Shown: positions 26,083 through 35,095 of the stretch, piece by piece
How positions within the stretch are numbered: the stretch's first letter is position 1
Layout of the letters: each line of letters starts with the position of its first letter
Origin: Brevibacillus choshinensis
Lineage (GTDB): Bacteria > Bacillota > Bacilli > Brevibacillales > Brevibacillaceae
Assembly (NCBI RefSeq): GCF_001420695.1
Contig: NZ_LJJB01000013.1
Span: 782,121-846,120, forward strand
Length of the DNA: 64,000 nucleotides
Reading direction: 5' to 3'
Notes under the pieces: model-generated
Databases searched by the model: none
What the model was told of the DNA's origin: nothing
The model's input: the letters and a program-made list of their open reading frames with translations, nothing else
Position numbers and translations under genes: made by a program

Positions 26083-29000
26083 ATGAGAACAGTGGATGCG
26101 AAAGAAAAAGCGAGGGCACGAGAGCTCCGTATTTTAAAACAGTGGAAACAAGACGATACGTTTCGAAAATCGATTGAAAATCGAGTAGGTAAACCGAACT
26201 ATGTGTTTTACGAAGGTCCTCCAACAGCCAATGGCCAGCCTCATATCGGGCACGTACTTGGACGTGTCATCAAAGATTTTATCGGACGATACAAAACGAT
26301 GTCGGGATATCGAGTCGTTCGTAAGGCAGGCTGGGATACGCACGGTCTACCTGTAGAGCTTGGTGTGGAAAAGCAGTTGGGGATATCAGGCAAACAAGAG
26401 ATTGAAAATTACGGGGTAGCGAAGTTTGTAGAACAGTGCAAAAGCAGCGTTTTTGAATATGAGAAGCAATGGCGAGAGCTAACTGAGGGTATTGCTTATT
26501 GGACCGACATGGACCATCCATACGTTACACTCACCAATGAGTACATCGAGAGCGTCTGGCACATCTTGTCCGAGATCCACAAAAAAGAACTGCTGTACAA
26601 AGGTCACCGCGTTAGCCCGTATTGCCCGGATTGTCAGACGACGCTGAGCTCTCATGAAGTAGCTCAAGGCTATGAAGACGTGAAAGATCTGAGTGCAACT
26701 GTGAAATTTCGGAGCAAAAATGGTGAGGATATATTTCTCGCATGGACGACGACACCATGGACACTTCCTGCCAACGTAGCTTTAGCAGTGAACAAAGAGA
26801 TCGACTATGTGCGTGTGAAAAAGAACGATGAAGTGTATGTGGTAGCCAAGAATCTTGTCGAGACCGTCATGAAGGAAGACTTTGAGATCTTATCTACACA
26901 TAAAGGAGCCGAATTCATCGGTACCGCGTATGAACCACCATTTGGCTATATCAACGTTAACAAAGGACACATCGTGGTCGATGCCGACTATGTCAGTGAT
27001 AAAAGCGGTACAGGTATTGTCCATATTGCACCTGCGCATGGAGAAGACGACTATCGCACGACGCGGCAGCACAACTTGGATTTTGTGAACGTGGTAAATC
27101 TGGCAGGACGTTACACAGACCAAGTTACTGATTTTGCTGGGCGTTTTGTCAAAGAGTGTGATGTCGATGTCGTGAAAGACTTGGCCCATCGTCATTTGTT
27201 GTTCTCGAAAGAACGGTATGAGCACAGCTATCCATTTTGCTGGCGCTGCAAGTCTCCTTTGCTCTACTACGCGATGGAAAGCTGGTTTATTAAAACAACC
27301 GCAATTAAAGAACAGCTGATCGAAAACAATAGCAAGATTGACTGGTACCCTGGGCATTTGCGTGAGGGGCGTTTCGGCAAATTTCTGGAAGAGCTCGTAT
27401 ACTGGAATATCAGTCGCAATCGTTACTGGGGAACACCGCTCAACATCTGGCTTTGTCAGGCCTGTGGATGTGAATATGCGCCCGGAAGTATAAAAGAATT
27501 GCGCGAACGATCACTGGAACCGATTGACGCGAGCCTGGAATTGCATAAGCCGTTTGTAGATGATGTGAAATTGCGATGTGCGTGCGGTGGCACCATGGAA
27601 AGAACGCCTGAGGTGATCGATGTATGGTTTGACAGTGGATCGATGCCGTTTGCCCAGTACCATCACCCGTTTGGCGACGAAGAAGAATTCCAGGAGCAGT
27701 ATCCTGCAGATATGATCTCGGAGGGGATTGACCAAACGAGAGGCTGGTTTTTCAGCTTGCTGGCCGTATCCACACTTTATAATGGAAAATCTCCTTACAA
27801 AGCCGTCATCTCTACGGGACACGTACTGGATGAGAACGGTCAAAAGATGTCCAAAAGCAAAGGGAACGGGATCGATCCTTGGGAAGTAATCGAAGAATTC
27901 GGCGCGGATGCGTTTCGATGGGCTCTTTTGTCTGACAGTGCTCCGTGGAGCAGCAAACGATTTTCCAAACGGATCGTAGCTGAAGCAAAGTCGAAGGTGA
28001 TCGATACTGTTCATAACATCCATGCTTTTTACTCCATGTATGCGTCGATTGATCAATACAAGCCTCAGGAATTTGAACAGCGAGAGACGGTGAACGAGTT
28101 GGATCGTTGGGTGCTTTCCCGCTTGAATTCCACTCTGCAGCATGTAGAAAAAGGTCTGGAAAGCTACGATTTTATGAATCCGGCAAAACAGATCGAGACA
28201 TTCGTCGACGAATTGAGTAACTGGTACATTCGCCGTTCACGTGACCGTTTTTGGAGCAATGACATGGCGGATGACAAAATATCCGCCTACCAAACCCTGC
28301 ATGAAGTACTCGGAACTCTTGCGGGGATGATCGCTCCGTACGCACCGCTACTTGCGGAAGATATTTACGGTAATTTGGTAGGGAAGGAAAGCGTACACTT
28401 GTCCGATTATCCAAAGGTGAAGTCAGACGCTATTGACACTGCGCTCGAGAATGACATGGAAACCGCACGTCAAATCGTAGAGCTGGCCCGAAACATCCGC
28501 AACGAAACAGGTATCAAGACACGTCAGCCTTTGTCTGAACTGATTGTCTCCATCGATCGTCCTTTCGATGTGACTCGATATGCATCCATCATAAAAGAAG
28601 AAATCAATGTGAAGCGCATTCGAATAGAGCAGAATGACAGTGGATATGTGACCTATCACTTCAAACTGAATCTGAAAGTGGCTGGAAAGAAATACGGTAA
28701 GCTTGTCGGACCAATCCAAAGCTATTTGAAAGAATTGACCGATTCCGAAGCATTACAAACAGTGGACCGCGGATACTTGGAATTCACCCAATCAGGAGAA
28801 GAAATTCGAATCACAATTGACGAGTTGCTGGTAGAGAAGCAAGGGAAAGCAGGATTTGCTTCCGCTTCTGGCTACCAAGTCAATGTCGCTTTGAATACGG
28901 CGATCACAGAGGAGCTCGAACAAGAAGGGATCGTACGTGAAGTCATACGCGCCATTCAAGATTATCGCAAGAAAATGGTTTTACCGATTGAAAAACGGGT

Positions 29001-29163
29001 GATTCTTACATTGGATGTCGATTCACAAGTAAAAGAAGCGCTGGAGCGATTTGATCAAGTGTTGAAAAACAACGTGCAGCTGTCGGAAGTGAAATTTGGA
29101 GCAGAAGCTGACATGGAGACGGCTTCGATTGGAGATCGAAGTATCCGATTACGCATTGAATAA
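26083..29163 (+). CDS. ileS: Isoleucyl-tRNA synthetase, type 2 (IleRS2)
   Basis: The 1026-residue class I synthetase has HIGH at residues 54-57 and KMSKS at 588-592, a long editing domain and a C-terminal anticodon-binding domain. The N-terminal blocks GVEKQLGISGKQEIENYG and WTDMDHPYVTLTNEYIESVW are those of the eukaryote-like IleRS2 group, which is known for low mupirocin sensitivity, rather than the usual bacterial type. The ATG at 26083 is nine bases after AGAAGAAGGG; upstream in-frame codons lie inside the T-box terminator. It is transcribed alone. Confidence 0.93.
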   Translation: MRTVDAKEKARARELRILKQWKQDDTFRKSIENRVGKPNYVFYEGPPTANGQPHIGHVLGRVIKDFIGRYKTMSGYRVVRKAGWDTHGLPVELGVEKQLGISGKQEIENYGVAKFVEQCKSSVFEYEKQWRELTEGIAYWTDMDHPYVTLTNEYIESVWHILSEIHKKELLYKGHRVSPYCPDCQTTLSSHEVAQGYEDVKDLSATVKFRSKNGEDIFLAWTTTPWTLPANVALAVNKEIDYVRVKKNDEVYVVAKNLVETVMKEDFEILSTHKGAEFIGTAYEPPFGYINVNKGHIVVDADYVSDKSGTGIVHIAPAHGEDDYRTTRQHNLDFVNVVNLAGRYTDQVTDFAGRFVKECDVDVVKDLAHRHLLFSKERYEHSYPFCWRCKSPLLYYAMESWFIKTTAIKEQLIENNSKIDWYPGHLREGRFGKFLEELVYWNISRNRYWGTPLNIWLCQACGCEYAPGSIKELRERSLEPIDASLELHKPFVDDVKLRCACGGTMERTPEVIDVWFDSGSMPFAQYHHPFGDEEEFQEQYPADMISEGIDQTRGWFFSLLAVSTLYNGKSPYKAVISTGHVLDENGQKMSKSKGNGIDPWEVIEEFGADAFRWALLSDSAPWSSKRFSKRIVAEAKSKVIDTVHNIHAFYSMYASIDQYKPQEFEQRETVNELDRWVLSRLNSTLQHVEKGLESYDFMNPAKQIETFVDELSNWYIRRSRDRFWSNDMADDKISAYQTLHEVLGTLAGMIAPYAPLLAEDIYGNLVGKESVHLSDYPKVKSDAIDTALENDMETARQIVELARNIRNETGIKTRQPLSELIVSIDRPFDVTRYASIIKEEINVKRIRIEQNDSGYVTYHFKLNLKVAGKKYGKLVGPIQSYLKELTDSEALQTVDRGYLEFTQSGEEIRITIDELLVEKQGKAGFASASGYQVNVALNTAITEELEQEGIVREVIRAIQDYRKKMVLPIEKRVILTLDVDSQVKEALERFDQVLKNNVQLSEVKFGAEADMETASIGDRSIRLRIE

Positions 29164-29177
29164 GGATAGGCATAACT

Positions 29178-29226
29178 AAGCAAAAACCAGCTCAACACGG
29201 GACATCGTGTTTCTGCTGGTTTTTGT
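29178..29226. terminator. Bidirectional terminator between ileS and DUF4269 gene
   Basis: AAAAACCAGC and GCTGGTTTTT pair across a loop that includes an inner ACACG...CGTGT helix. A and T tracts on both sides allow use from both directions. Confidence 0.8.
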
Positions 29227-29233
29227 GCTAGGG

Positions 29234-29794
29234 CTAAAGCATATAGGATTGTAACTCTTCAATAGAAAGGTGCTCCATTTCCAAAAGCGCTTGATACGGA
29301 TCATCACCAGGAATCCCAAAATAGCGAGCGAAAGCAGGCTCCGTCTTGATACCTTGTTGTTTGAGAAGCTTGATTTCCCGATAAGCTGCGTCACCCCCCA
29401 AACGAAGCAAGCGGGACTCGATAACCATATGACGATAAGCATTCTGCTGTTCGACCGGGAGCGGCTGGGCAAATAGTTCGAACCAAAAGCCAGTGTCATA
29501 AAAGCCAATCACACTCGTTTGTCTACCTTGAATGAATAGTCGAGTCTCCTGATAACCTTCCTTATGGCTATAGGCTGCACGGACATCTGCATCAAACTGA
29601 TCGAGATCGTGGCTGGTACAAATGATATCCAGATCACTCGCATCTACATCGATGTTGAGTGGTATGGTGCCTGCCAGTACAGGATCGTAAGCTTGCAAGG
29701 TCGCTATGACGTTATTATGAGAAATGGCTTTCCAAGCTGCTTGTTGTCTTGACGTACCCGTAAGTAAATAGGAAAGGTCTCGCCAGTTTGTCAT
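29234..29794 (-). CDS. DUF4269 family protein, nucleotidyltransferase-like
   Basis: This 186-residue protein has AGTIPLNIDVDASDLDIIC, which resembles the metal-binding GS...DxD strand-turn of the nucleotidyltransferase superfamily, followed by a GFWFELFAQPLPVEQQNAYRH block typical of DUF4269. No substrate is known. CGGAGGCAATCTT precedes the ATG. It is a single-gene unit convergent with ileS. Confidence 0.75.
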   Translation of the reverse strand: MTNWRDLSYLLTGTSRQQAAWKAISHNNVIATLQAYDPVLAGTIPLNIDVDASDLDIICTSHDLDQFDADVRAAYSHKEGYQETRLFIQGRQTSVIGFYDTGFWFELFAQPLPVEQQNAYRHMVIESRLLRLGGDAAYREIKLLKQQGIKTEPAFARYFGIPGDDPYQALLEMEHLSIEELQSYML

Positions 29795-29938
29795 AAGATT
29801 GCCTCCGAGCCGTTTTATTCTGTCGGTTTTGGGTTACGATCGTAAGAAAGGAATCACTGGATTATTGTAGAAGGGTTTGATACAAATTGCAACGGAAATG
29901 AAACTGACACGTATACCATACAGAGGGGAGTGGGACTA

Positions 29939-30424
29939 GTGGAAATACTGTTATGGATCATTGTGGTGGCGTTGTTTGCCTTAAGTATCGCCGGGATCTT
30001 TTTGCCGGTTTTACCTGATACCATCCTGCTGTGGGCAGGTTTCTTGCTCTATCATTTTTTTATCGCCGATCCTGGTGCAGGACTGCCCGCCTCATTTTGG
30101 TGGGGGATGGTCGCACTTAGCGTTCTTTTGTACGGAGCAGACCTCTTGACCAACATTTACTTTGTGAAAAAATACGGAGGCTCCAAATGGTCTTCCATTG
30201 CGGCAGTCGTAGGGATTTTTGCCGGGATATTTTTGTTCCCTCCATTTGGGATGATCATTCTACCGTTTGTGTTCGTCGTATTGGTAGAGCTTCTCATGCA
30301 AAAACAACCGATGGAGAAAGCGATTAAAGCTGGCTTTGGATCACTGATTGGGTTCCTGGGTAGCGCTGTAGTCAAAGTAGTATTGCAGCTGACGATGATC
30401 ATCTGGTTTTTTATCGCCGCATGA
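29939..30424 (+). CDS. DUF456 family membrane protein (YqgC-like)
   Basis: The 161-residue protein has four to five membrane helices. The N-terminal LSIAGIFLPVLPDTILLWAG and the glycine-rich pair FGMIILPF and GSLIGFLGS are typical of DUF456. GTG at 29939 is ten bases after AGGGG; a GTG at 29930 abuts the ribosome site. Function is unknown. Confidence 0.75.
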   Translation: MEILLWIIVVALFALSIAGIFLPVLPDTILLWAGFLLYHFFIADPGAGLPASFWWGMVALSVLLYGADLLTNIYFVKKYGGSKWSSIAAVVGIFAGIFLFPPFGMIILPFVFVVLVELLMQKQPMEKAIKAGFGSLIGFLGSAVVKVVLQLTMIIWFFIAA

Positions 30425-30430
30425 AGACAG

Positions 30431-30460
30431 TAAAAAGGACAGCCGAGGCTGTCCTTTTTC
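30431..30460. terminator. Bidirectional terminator between DUF456 gene and lexA
   Basis: AAAAAGGACAGCC and GGCTGTCCTTTTT pair around a very small loop, convergent between the two genes. Confidence 0.9.
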
Positions 30461-30471
30461 ATGTACTTAGA

Positions 30472-31095
30472 TTAATGAATCAAACGGTATACGCCAATGA
30501 CTTTACCCAGGATCGAAACAGCATCCAGGATGATCGGCTCCATCGTTGCATTTTCCGGTTGGAGTCGGAAATGGTTTTTCTCTTTAAAGAAGCGCTTTAC
30601 GGTAGCTTCATCTTCTTCGGTCATAGCCACTACGATATCACCATTATTGGCTACGTGCTGTTGACGAACGATCACATAATCGCCATCGAGGATACCTGCA
30701 TCGATCATACTGTTTCCGGAGACCCGAAGCATGTACACTTTGTCCGATGTCACGATGTTTTCAGGTAAAGGAAAATATTCTTCCACATCTTCAATCGCGG
30801 TGATAGGTTGTCCAGCTGTTACTTTTCCGATGACAGGGACGCGAACAACGGAATCTTCAAAATCATCTTGAAAGCGATCTTCCTCAGACAGAAGCTCAAT
30901 CGCACGAGGCTTGGTAGGGTCACGACGGATGAGACCTTTCTTTTCCAGGCGGGCCAAGTGTCCGTGAACAGTAGAACTGGAGGCAAGACCAACCGCTTCA
31001 CCAATTTCCCGGACAGAAGGCGGGTAGCCTTTATCACGGACTTCTTTGCGAATGAAGTCGATGATGGCTTGCTGTCTATTCGATAGTTTTGACAT
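30472..31095 (-). CDS. lexA: SOS repressor LexA
   Basis: The 207-residue protein has an N-terminal winged helix ([20 protein letters not shown]) and a C-terminal S24 peptidase domain. The self-cleavage Ala-Gly is in GKVTAGQPI, the nucleophile Ser in SGNSMIDAG and the general-base Lys in DEATVKRFF. RecA-stimulated cleavage relieves repression of SOS genes such as the divergent yneA. The ATG at 31095 follows GAGGTGTC; codons upstream to 31122 overlap a LexA box. The gene is likely autoregulated. Confidence 0.96.
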   Translation of the reverse strand: MSKLSNRQQAIIDFIRKEVRDKGYPPSVREIGEAVGLASSSTVHGHLARLEKKGLIRRDPTKPRAIELLSEEDRFQDDFEDSVVRVPVIGKVTAGQPITAIEDVEEYFPLPENIVTSDKVYMLRVSGNSMIDAGILDGDYVIVRQQHVANNGDIVVAMTEEDEATVKRFFKEKNHFRLQPENATMEPIILDAVSILGKVIGVYRLIH

Positions 31096-31115
31096 ATAAG
31101 ACACCTCAGTTTTCT

Positions 31116-31129
31116 CGAACATGTTTTCC
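31116..31129. promoter_or_regulatory. LexA box 1 (lexA-proximal)
   Basis: CGAACATGTTTTCC differs from the Bacillus consensus CGAACRNRYGTTYC at the central G position. It lies 20 bases before the lexA start. Confidence 0.55.
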
Positions 31130-31158
31130 TATATTATACCATGGGATCTTGCGTTCGA

Positions 31159-31172
31159 CAAACATAAGTTCG
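31159..31172. promoter_or_regulatory. LexA box 2
   Basis: Read on the minus strand it is CGAACTTATGTTTG, with intact half-sites. Confidence 0.65.
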
Positions 31173-31183
31173 ATCTTTTTTTG

Positions 31184-31213
31184 TTGACATGAACATACGT
31201 TCCCATATATGAT
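31184..31213 (+). promoter_or_regulatory. SOS promoter of yneA with LexA box 3 in the spacer
   Basis: TTGACA (31184-31189) and TATGAT (31208-31213) are 18 bases apart. TGAACATACGTTCC (31190-31203), a near-perfect LexA box, fills the spacer, so LexA would block RNA polymerase directly. Confidence 0.85.
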
Positions 31214-31227
31214 GAATACAAGAGAAC

Positions 31228-31241
31228 GGAACGTACGTTTG
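31228..31241. promoter_or_regulatory. LexA box 4 (yneA-proximal)
   Basis: GGAACGTACGTTTG matches the box except for the first base and lies just upstream of the yneA ribosome site. Confidence 0.65.
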
Positions 31242-31256
31242 TAGGAGGGATTATTG

Positions 31257-31595
31257 ATGTCAGTCATGACTGTACATAACCGCTTTGAAAGAAAAGAAAC
31301 ACGACGTGCAAGGTTCGGTATCACCCGTGGGCAGGCCATTTTGTTTCTGGTTAGCTTCTCTCTCTTTTTTTACTTGTTAACCGAACTGGTGTTTGCTTCC
31401 GGGGTCGATGAGGTACTACCTGCAAAAGAAGTGACCGTGCAAGCAGGAGATAGCTTATGGAAGATGGCTGTTCGTTATAAAGAGGAAGCGAAGATGGATG
31501 TGAATGAACTCGTCGTTGCGATCAAAGAGGCGAATGATTTGGATGGAGTCGTGATTTACCCGGGACAGACCTTGAAAATACCTCTCACGCAGTAA
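31257..31595 (+). CDS. yneA: SOS cell-division suppressor YneA (LysM protein)
   Basis: The 112-residue protein has an N-terminal cytoplasmic basic segment, one membrane helix (AILFLVSFSLFFYLLTELVF) and an extracellular LysM domain (VTVQAGDSLWKMAVRYK ... YPGQTLKIPL). In B. subtilis YneA delays septation during DNA damage. It is divergent from lexA with LexA boxes between them. The ATG at 31257 is seven bases after GGAGGG. Confidence 0.9.
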   Translation: MSVMTVHNRFERKETRRARFGITRGQAILFLVSFSLFFYLLTELVFASGVDEVLPAKEVTVQAGDSLWKMAVRYKEEAKMDVNELVVAIKEANDLDGVVIYPGQTLKIPLTQ

Positions 31596-31625
31596 ATGAC
31601 TACCTGCCTGCGTGTGACCGATCGC

Positions 31626-31653
31626 TTGCGTCAAGCTAGGGATATGGTATAAT
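31626..31653 (+). promoter_or_regulatory. Candidate sigma-A promoter of the DUF896 gene
   Basis: TTGCGT (31626-31631), 16-base spacer, TATAAT (31648-31653). No LexA box is seen next to it. Confidence 0.5.
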
Positions 31654-31689
31654 GGAGCGGCATTACTCACAGGTGGGGAGGAACCAGTA

Positions 31690-31887
31690 GTGGTATCTGA
31701 CGCAGAAATCAAACGTATTAATGAATTGGTGAAAAAATCGAAGGAAGTTGGTTTGTCCGAGGAAGAAAAGCTCGAACAAAAAGAACTTCGTCAAAAGTAT
31801 ATTGATGCTGTAAAGCTTTCGTTGAAGGGGAGCTTGGATTCCATCCGTTACGTGGAAGACCTTGAAGAAAATGGTCGGAAACAGTAA
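31690..31887 (+). CDS. DUF896 family protein (YnzC-like)
   Basis: This 65-residue, all-helical, highly charged protein shows the DUF896 pattern: INELVKKSKEVGLSEEEKLE and QKELRQKYIDAVKLSLKGSL. B. subtilis YnzC lies downstream of yneA in the SOS operon. Here the gene follows yneA but has its own promoter candidate. Translation starts at GTG after GTGGGGAGGA. The function is unknown. Confidence 0.85.
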   Translation: MVSDAEIKRINELVKKSKEVGLSEEEKLEQKELRQKYIDAVKLSLKGSLDSIRYVEDLEENGRKQ

Positions 31888-31906
31888 GATAACAGATATT
31901 GATAGC

Positions 31907-31942
31907 ACAGACATCCTTGCTTGAAGCTAGGGTGTCTTTTTG
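31907..31942 (+). terminator. Terminator of the DUF896 gene
   Basis: AGACATCCTTGC pairs with GCTAGGGTGTCT with one mismatch, followed by TTTTTG. Confidence 0.75.
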
Positions 31943-31971
31943 TTCCGAACTGAGGAAAAGGGGAGAGGAAA

Positions 31972-32340
31972 ATGATACCATGGCTGGCGGTGGCAGCGGG
32001 TGGAGCGCTGGGATCAATCATGCGCTATGGCCTCTCGCTAGTGGCCAATCAACCGGGCTGGCCGCTAGGAACGTGGCTGGCCAATGTGGTGGGTTCTTGT
32101 CTCATCGGCATGTTGTCTGTCTGGGGGAAAGAACGGGGTATCCTGTCACCTGAGATTTACCTCTTATTTGCAACAGGCGTTATGGGCGGATTTACGACTT
32201 TCTCCACATTTTCTCTGGAAGTCATCTCGTTTTGGGGAGAGGGACAAATCCTTCGAGGAATCATGTATGCCCTACTAAGTGTAGTAGTTGGATTGTTATC
32301 CTGTGCAGCAGGAATATGGATGGCACGGCAGTGGACGTAG
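31972..32340 (+). CDS. crcB: Fluoride channel Fluc/CrcB
   Basis: The 122-residue protein has four helices, the GGALGSIMRYGLS N-terminal motif and the GFTTFSTFSLE block that lines the fluoride pore. Fluc dimers release cytoplasmic fluoride. Only one copy is present here, although Firmicutes often have a tandem pair. I found no fluoride riboswitch in the 84 bases upstream. GGGGAGAGGAAA precedes the ATG. Confidence 0.9.
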   Translation: MIPWLAVAAGGALGSIMRYGLSLVANQPGWPLGTWLANVVGSCLIGMLSVWGKERGILSPEIYLLFATGVMGGFTTFSTFSLEVISFWGEGQILRGIMYALLSVVVGLLSCAAGIWMARQWT

Positions 32341-32376
32341 TTGACCTAAATGGAATGGACGAGAGGGGGGATGGGT

Positions 32377-34617
32377 ATGAGTACCCAACACCGGGAATAC
32401 GAGCAGGAACAAAAGAAGCTTGATGAAACGATCGCGATAATTGACAGTGAAATCACACAATTACGTGAGGATATTCGTGAGGCAACGGATGACTATGTAA
32501 AACAGGTCGTGAATTTCAAGAAAGCGAAAGAATTGCGCTATCTAGAAGATCAAGGTCGAGAAAAGCCGTACTTCGGGCGAGTCGATTTCATGAAGGATGA
32601 AATTTATGAGCTGGACCAAGTTTACATTGGAAAACGGGGGATCGTCCGTGGCGATACTTTTGATTCTGTTGTCGTGGACTGGAGAGCACCGATCGCTAGC
32701 CTATATTATTCCGGAGAGAGTAAAGAAGCCTTTTACCGAATGGGGCGCGAAATCGTTCGTGGTGAAGTGACTCTAAAGCGTAATTTTGCCATGGAGGAAG
32801 GGAAAATCACCGGTATCTATGATGGAGCGGTAAAAGAAACGATTCATCGGGAAATGGGAGATCCGGATGACTTTCTGCAGGAAGGCTTCATCGATGAATT
32901 TTTGGCAGCAAACCTGAATCAGGCAAATGACAGCAAGCTAAAAGACATCGTCGCTACGATTCAATCCGAACAAAATGATATTATCCGGGCAGAAAAAGAG
33001 CGACCGATTGTCGTTCAAGGGGTAGCAGGTAGCGGGAAAACAACGATAGCGCTGCACAGGCTGTCCTATCTGATTTATAACTACCAGGATTCCATGATGT
33101 CCAAAAAATTCATGGTGTTCGCCCCCAACCGGATGTTTCTTACATATATCTCGGATGTCCTGCCAGAGCTGGGAGTAGATGACGTGCAGCAGTCCACCTT
33201 CGTAGATTGGGCTGCTCGACTCGTCAAGCCGTTACTGCCAAAAGGGTGGAGAATCACGAGTCCGGATAAACCTATCCTGCTGTTCTTTGAAGAGGGTCAA
33301 GACGAACAAGAGCAGAAGCAGACGCGAAATCGCTTGAGATTCAAAGGATCACTCGAATGCCGAGACGTGTTGGAGCAGTACATCCGTTTTGTCATTGAGA
33401 CGAGAATCCCGTTTAAAAAGCTGAGCTTTCAGTACAACAAGACTAAGCATGTCTTCACGATTAGCAGCGATTTTATCCGTCAAAGCTTTCTCGAGCAGTT
33501 TGCCCATCTTCCTTATCAGCGAAGATTGGACTCATTGCGAAAGCATTTGAAGCAGGAAATGAACAAGCAAATGTTTGCCCATTTGCGTGAGCTAAAAATC
33601 GATCTGGATAAACAGGGACTGGCCAAGTTTGAAAAAATGCTGGAACAAATCCTCGATATCTATATGACTTCCTTTCCAAAGCTGGAGGCATTTGCGGCCT
33701 ATCGGGAAGTGATAACGGATGAGGAGCTTTTGCGCAAGCTCGTTTCACCGGAAGTTTCTGATACGGTTATACATGACGTTTGCCATTCTTCGAGCAGCCT
33801 GTTTGCAGAGGAACGCTTGGAGGCAGAAGACATTGCGCCGCTCCTCTATTTGCAGCACATCATCGAGGGCATGAACAAGGCGGAGCACTTCGATCATACG
33901 GTGATTGACGAAGCCCAAGACTTGAGTGCGTTAGAAATTGCGGTTGTCTCTCTGGCGACTAAGAATAAATCGCTCACCATTGTAGGGGATATCGCGCAAG
34001 GTATTCATTCGTACCGTGGCATTCATTCGTGGGAGGAATTGACCGAGGGAATTTTTCAAAACCTGCGTCCTTCCTATTACACATTGTCGCAAAGCTATCG
34101 CTCGACGATCGAAATTATGAAATGCGCAAATGAAGTGCTGCGGCAGATTCAGCTTCCGGAAACGGTCCTGGCAAAACCGGTGCTACGTCATGGAGAAAAG
34201 CCTATCATGGTGAGTCCAGCGACTCGAGCGGAGCTTTGGAAGGACGTTTCGGAGCGCGTAGCCTCCTATACCGCGGAAGGGTTCCAGACGATTGCGATTG
34301 TGACCAAGAGCATTGGCGCGAGCAAAAAAGCATATAAAGGCTTGCAAGACAGTATATCGGGTCTGACGCTGCTTGGTAGTAAAGATAACCAGTTTCCTGG
34401 TGGTGTCACTGTGATGCCGGCTTATTTGACCAAAGGGTTGCAGTTTGATGTAGTCATTTTGCTGGACGTTGATTCGTATGATGAATCCGAGTGGGATGCC
34501 AAATTGCTCTATGTCGCAATGACTCGTCCTGTTCACCGACTGATCATGACGTACGTAGCTGGCGGTATGACACCGCTATTACGTGAGATGCCATCCGAAT
34601 TGTATATACAGGCGTGA
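32377..34617 (+). CDS. helD: RNA polymerase recycling motor HelD (UvrD/Rep-like)
   Basis: The 746-residue SF1 ATPase starts with a charged coiled coil (about residues 5-60) that in HelD reaches into the RNA polymerase secondary channel. Walker A is GVAGSGKT at 215-222 and Walker B is VIDEAQDLS; the C-terminal motifs QSYRST and LLYVAMTRPVHRL follow. HelD releases stalled polymerase from DNA using ATP. The ATG at 32377 follows AGAGGGGGGATGGGT; earlier in-frame codons from 32350 overlap this site. Confidence 0.9.
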   Translation: MSTQHREYEQEQKKLDETIAIIDSEITQLREDIREATDDYVKQVVNFKKAKELRYLEDQGREKPYFGRVDFMKDEIYELDQVYIGKRGIVRGDTFDSVVVDWRAPIASLYYSGESKEAFYRMGREIVRGEVTLKRNFAMEEGKITGIYDGAVKETIHREMGDPDDFLQEGFIDEFLAANLNQANDSKLKDIVATIQSEQNDIIRAEKERPIVVQGVAGSGKTTIALHRLSYLIYNYQDSMMSKKFMVFAPNRMFLTYISDVLPELGVDDVQQSTFVDWAARLVKPLLPKGWRITSPDKPILLFFEEGQDEQEQKQTRNRLRFKGSLECRDVLEQYIRFVIETRIPFKKLSFQYNKTKHVFTISSDFIRQSFLEQFAHLPYQRRLDSLRKHLKQEMNKQMFAHLRELKIDLDKQGLAKFEKMLEQILDIYMTSFPKLEAFAAYREVITDEELLRKLVSPEVSDTVIHDVCHSSSSLFAEERLEAEDIAPLLYLQHIIEGMNKAEHFDHTVIDEAQDLSALEIAVVSLATKNKSLTIVGDIAQGIHSYRGIHSWEELTEGIFQNLRPSYYTLSQSYRSTIEIMKCANEVLRQIQLPETVLAKPVLRHGEKPIMVSPATRAELWKDVSERVASYTAEGFQTIAIVTKSIGASKKAYKGLQDSISGLTLLGSKDNQFPGGVTVMPAYLTKGLQFDVVILLDVDSYDESEWDAKLLYVAMTRPVHRLIMTYVAGGMTPLLREMPSELYIQA

Positions 34618-34626
34618 CGAACACAT

Positions 34627-34670
34627 ACAAAATCCCCCTTGCTGATTGATTCGGCAAGGGGGATTTGTGT
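34627..34670. terminator. Bidirectional terminator between helD and IscA-like gene
   Basis: AAATCCCCCTTGC pairs with GCAAGGGGGATTT in a convergent gap. T tracts are short. Confidence 0.7.
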
Positions 34671-34678
34671 GAAGGGAC

Positions 34679-34981
34679 TTAGTGGTCACCTGTGTTACCT
34701 TTGGATGGGTTTGTAATAACAAAGCCTTCTTCTGGGAGGTACAGGTAATCGAGGATGATTCCGTCCAAGAGTGGCTCATCTTTTTTCACGATCACATCGA
34801 TCTCTTTGTCGGTATCGATTACTTCGTCTTCTTCTGTAGGCTTGTCCAGAGCGAGACCGTAGTGAGCGTGGTCACCGTGCGCGTGTGTGATGTAGATACG
34901 CAGTTTCAGGTCTTTGTCTTCTTCTTGGTCAATAATGGTTTTCAATTGCTTCGCTGCGTTGCGCGTAATTTTTACTTTCAT
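34679..34981 (-). CDS. Cysteine-free HesB/IscA-like protein
   Basis: The 100-residue protein begins MKVKITRNAAKQLKTII and continues with LKLRIYITHAHGDHAHYGLALD and IDVIVKKDEPLLDGIILDYL, the order of strands in HesB/IscA proteins. It contains no cysteine at all, so the three cluster-binding Cys of IscA are absent; instead His33, His35, His38 and His40 form a HxHxxHxH array where the first Cys normally lies. It may bind a metal or have a different role. AGGAGACCTGTCCC precedes the ATG. Confidence 0.75.
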   Translation of the reverse strand: MKVKITRNAAKQLKTIIDQEEDKDLKLRIYITHAHGDHAHYGLALDKPTEEDEVIDTDKEIDVIVKKDEPLLDGIILDYLYLPEEGFVITNPSKGNTGDH

Positions 34982-35095
34982 GGGACAGGTCTCCTAACTT
35001 TTATGTATGTATCCACTCCATATATTAGCAAAGAGGTAATTCCTGATGCAATGTTGAAAGTTTACAGACCAGTGAATGCAAAGGGGAGAAGAACC

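Noticed and set aside
31888-31971. Fluoride riboswitch before crcB
   Set aside because: Only a terminator for the DUF896 gene is seen; the aptamer core is absent.
34682-35095. N-terminal extension of threonine aldolase
   Set aside because: The sequence before ATG 35096 covers the antisense IscA-like gene and lacks aldolase similarity; a good ribosome site lies before 35096.
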